DNA of 26,126 nucleotides, from positions 1 to 26,126 of the forward strand of contig MTSL01000052.1 in assembly GCA_002794465.1 (NCBI GenBank), given 5' to 3'. Position 1 is the first letter of the stretch; every line of letters begins with the position of its first letter. Of the stretch, positions 24,297 to 26,126 are shown piece by piece. A program made the translations under genes and the position numbers. This DNA comes from Paramicrosporidium saccamoebae. Lineage: Eukaryota > Rozellomycota. The notes below the pieces were generated by a model. That model had not been told where the DNA came from. It did no database searches and was given only the letters and a program-made list of their open reading frames with translations.

Positions 24297-24532
24297 ATAT
24301 TAAACTAAATAAAAAAGCAATGTCTATGAAGAGATACGACACGACGTGTCTTACTAGTGACCTAGATCGGAATCGTCAGTGGACAGTCTTGGCGATATAT
24401 TATCTCACAAATGAAAATAAATCACAGGCTTGCTAAGAGTACGGAGCTGCATTGAAAGAAAGACCCTTTACTGGAATCTCGGGCCCAGTACTCTTTCAGT
24501 GATACATAAATGCGATCAGTAATGCCAGGGTC

Positions 24533-26126
24533 ATGAATAAATTGTTAAGTGTCCTCTTTTTCGCTCTAGCGAGCCAAGGAGCACACGCGGCTAAGCGTTC
24601 TAGCTTGGGAGAGAGTTTCAGTGAAACGAGCAATGAGGGAGGAAGTTTAGTCGCCATGCGTGAGCACAGCAATCAACTAGACTTGAAGGAGCTGGACGCT
24701 GAGCTTGGAAGAGTACTGGGAGAAGGCGTCAATGTGCATGATGCTTGGGCTATTCTGTCCGGCAGCTCAACTTTTCAAACGGATGCGGTTATCAAAGCGG
24801 ACGATTTGGCATTCGCACTTTCCCTTCCCGAGATATTTGAAGCCATGCTCAAAGACTCTGCAACAATTGTCAAGTTCATCAAGTATGATTCTGCCAAGCT
24901 AACAGAGTATTATGTTGAGGATCTGAACGTGTTTTTTACCAAAGTACAGGACTTGGTGGCCTTCGGCTCCATTAAAATCCTGCGTCTTTTAGTAGAGAAG
25001 AATATCCCGCTAAACACTAATGATATCACTATGGAAGATGCTTGTCGGGATGTGGGAATTTTGCATTTACTGTACGAGATCGGGTATCAAGTCGTACCTG
25101 GGAAAATCATGCTGAATTCCTTCATGGAGAAGGGAAAGCTGGCGCAGCTTGAATTCTTCTGCAAAATCGACCCGAAAAGTCTTCCAACTCGTGACAGTGT
25201 TAAAAATGCAGCCATAGCAGGACATCTGGAAGCCTTTAAATGGGGGGCAAGCAAGCTCGGAATTAAAATTTTGCCAAATGACGTCTTGGCTGAAATAGCT
25301 AAACGTGGCCATCTAGCGGTGCTGCAATGGATGTTTGAACAGGATCAGAGACGGGAGATTCCCTGTGACGTAATAGTCAATGCTGCTTCCGAGGGACATG
25401 TGGGTATTCTAAACTGGGCATACCAAAAAGATTCAAGAATCCTACAACGTTGCAAGAGTGGTTTACATCGAATCAACGCAGCCGCCTGTGAGAGCGGGAA
25501 TATTGCCGGTGTGCAATGGTTGCATGACAAGGCCTCTGCAGCACCTTTTACAACGCATCAATTGAGTAGTGCCGTGAAGCGAGGCCATTTGGAGATGCTG
25601 AAATTGGCGCAGTCAATCAATCCCGAGTCTTTTCCAACGGGCAAGGATCTTGACGATGCTGCTGGTAGGGGGCATTTGAAGATGATTGAATGGATCTATG
25701 ACATAAAAAAGCTGGCTCCCACTATCTCCGGTGTGAATCAAGCAGCGAGGAACGATCAAATTGCAGTCCTCGAGTGGTTAGCATCGAAGAACGTATATCC
25801 TAATCAAGTAGCTTTTGACAGTTATGTCGAGTTTGGCGTATTGGCAGCCGTGCGCTGGATGGTACAGAAATTCCCGGCTATGGAACCATCTCCCGAGGCC
25901 ATTATCAAAGCCGCAAAGACGGGTCGCGTAGGTGTCATCAGACATATTCACAAAACTAACCCACACCTCTTGAATGATCCAACATACCGGTGGGCAGAGC
26001 AAGACTGGAAATGGAAAGAGATTGTCGACTTTTTGGCAGAAATTGGAAAGATACAAAAGCCCGAAAATGACATGGACGCCGAGTCTCATCAAGAATCTGT
26101 AATCGTTGATGATTGCGCGTCTAAAT
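24533..26126 (+). CDS. Secreted ankyrin-like repeat protein D, 3' end outside window
   Basis: The frame is open for 531 codons from the ATG at 24533 to the right edge, so the C-terminus may be missing. It begins with a signal peptide (MNKLLSVLFFALASQGAHA). A helical region of about 130 residues follows, then ankyrin-like units from about residue 145: SIKILRLLVEKNIPL, NAAIAGHLEAFKW, IAKRGHLAVLQWMFE, NAASEGHVGILNWAY, SAVKRGHLEMLKLAQ, DAAGRGHLKMIEWIY and NQAARNDQIAVLEWL. These (A)xxGHLxxLxW cores are much closer to canonical ankyrin repeats than those of proteins A and B. The same secreted-solenoid layout suggests a shared exported role (inference); target unknown. Confidence 0.85.
   Translation, partial: MNKLLSVLFFALASQGAHAAKRSSLGESFSETSNEGGSLVAMREHSNQLDLKELDAELGRVLGEGVNVHDAWAILSGSSTFQTDAVIKADDLAFALSLPEIFEAMLKDSATIVKFIKYDSAKLTEYYVEDLNVFFTKVQDLVAFGSIKILRLLVEKNIPLNTNDITMEDACRDVGILHLLYEIGYQVVPGKIMLNSFMEKGKLAQLEFFCKIDPKSLPTRDSVKNAAIAGHLEAFKWGASKLGIKILPNDVLAEIAKRGHLAVLQWMFEQDQRREIPCDVIVNAASEGHVGILNWAYQKDSRILQRCKSGLHRINAAACESGNIAGVQWLHDKASAAPFTTHQLSSAVKRGHLEMLKLAQSINPESFPTGKDLDDAAGRGHLKMIEWIYDIKKLAPTISGVNQAARNDQIAVLEWLASKNVYPNQVAFDSYVEFGVLAAVRWMVQKFPAMEPSPEAIIKAAKTGRVGVIRHIHKTNPHLLNDPTYRWAEQDWKWKEIVDFLAEIGKIQKPENDMDAESHQESVIVDDCASK

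Noticed and set aside
1-26126. Giant-virus origin, suggested by ankyrin-like proteins and high gene density
   Set aside because: Spliceosomal micro-introns, and nuclear housekeeping genes such as DSN1, RPA43, DBP5 and elongin C, point to a cellular eukaryotic genome; no viral hallmark gene is present.

Overview
This window looks like nuclear DNA from a very compact eukaryotic genome, most likely an early-diverging fungus. The evidence is a set of conserved nuclear genes: the Dbp5/DDX19 helicase, a Mediator subunit 8-like protein, elongin C, pICln, RNA polymerase I subunit Rpa43, the kinetochore protein Dsn1/Mis13, an Erf4-like protein, and a BAR-SH3 protein that begins MSWKGFTKAI once spliced, as in fungal Rvs167/Hob1. 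Genes lie tens to a few hundred bases apart and introns are only 29-35 nt. A rozellid/cryptomycote intracellular parasite related to Microsporidia (for example Paramicrosporidium) would fit; this assignment is an inference, not something the sequence proves.

Layout. 1-247: the N-terminal part of a small membrane protein (minus). 620-7508: three large secreted proteins built of degenerate ankyrin-like repeats; two are related tandem minus-strand paralogues, and the third is on the plus strand just downstream of a complete LTR-like element. 7770-8904: a tandem pair of four-helix membrane proteins. 8959-11672: BAR-SH3 protein, a stand-alone Yvh1/DUSP12 zinc domain and pICln, with a 26-bp minisatellite between the last two. 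11760-14343: a tandem duplication of a second membrane-protein type with a Pro/Gly/His-rich tail. 14513-14814: a second LTR-like element holding an assembly gap. 14887-17487: two more membrane proteins and elongin C, with a nest of repeat relics at 16290-16740. 17713-24086: a dense housekeeping block (MED8-like, an unrecognised gene, DBP5, ERF4-like, a 54-residue membrane protein, DSN1, RPA43). 24533-26126: a fourth secreted ankyrin-like protein, cut by the window end.

The window has two layers. One is a conserved core for transcription, ribosome assembly, mRNA export, chromosome segregation and membrane remodelling. The other is lineage-specific: secreted ankyrin-like proteins and four-helix membrane proteins, both expanded by local duplication and intermingled with LTR-like repeats. 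Such a mix is what one expects of a host-interaction gene repertoire (inference).

Ten introns were found by hand. All start GTA and end TAG, and nine of the ten lie near the 5' end of the gene. Five lie at the same place (phase 0, inside the first membrane helix) in five membrane-protein genes, which ties together proteins that otherwise look different. Several genes have an AATAAA hexamer overlapping the stop codon, and many have a TGATTGG/CCAATCA box shortly upstream.
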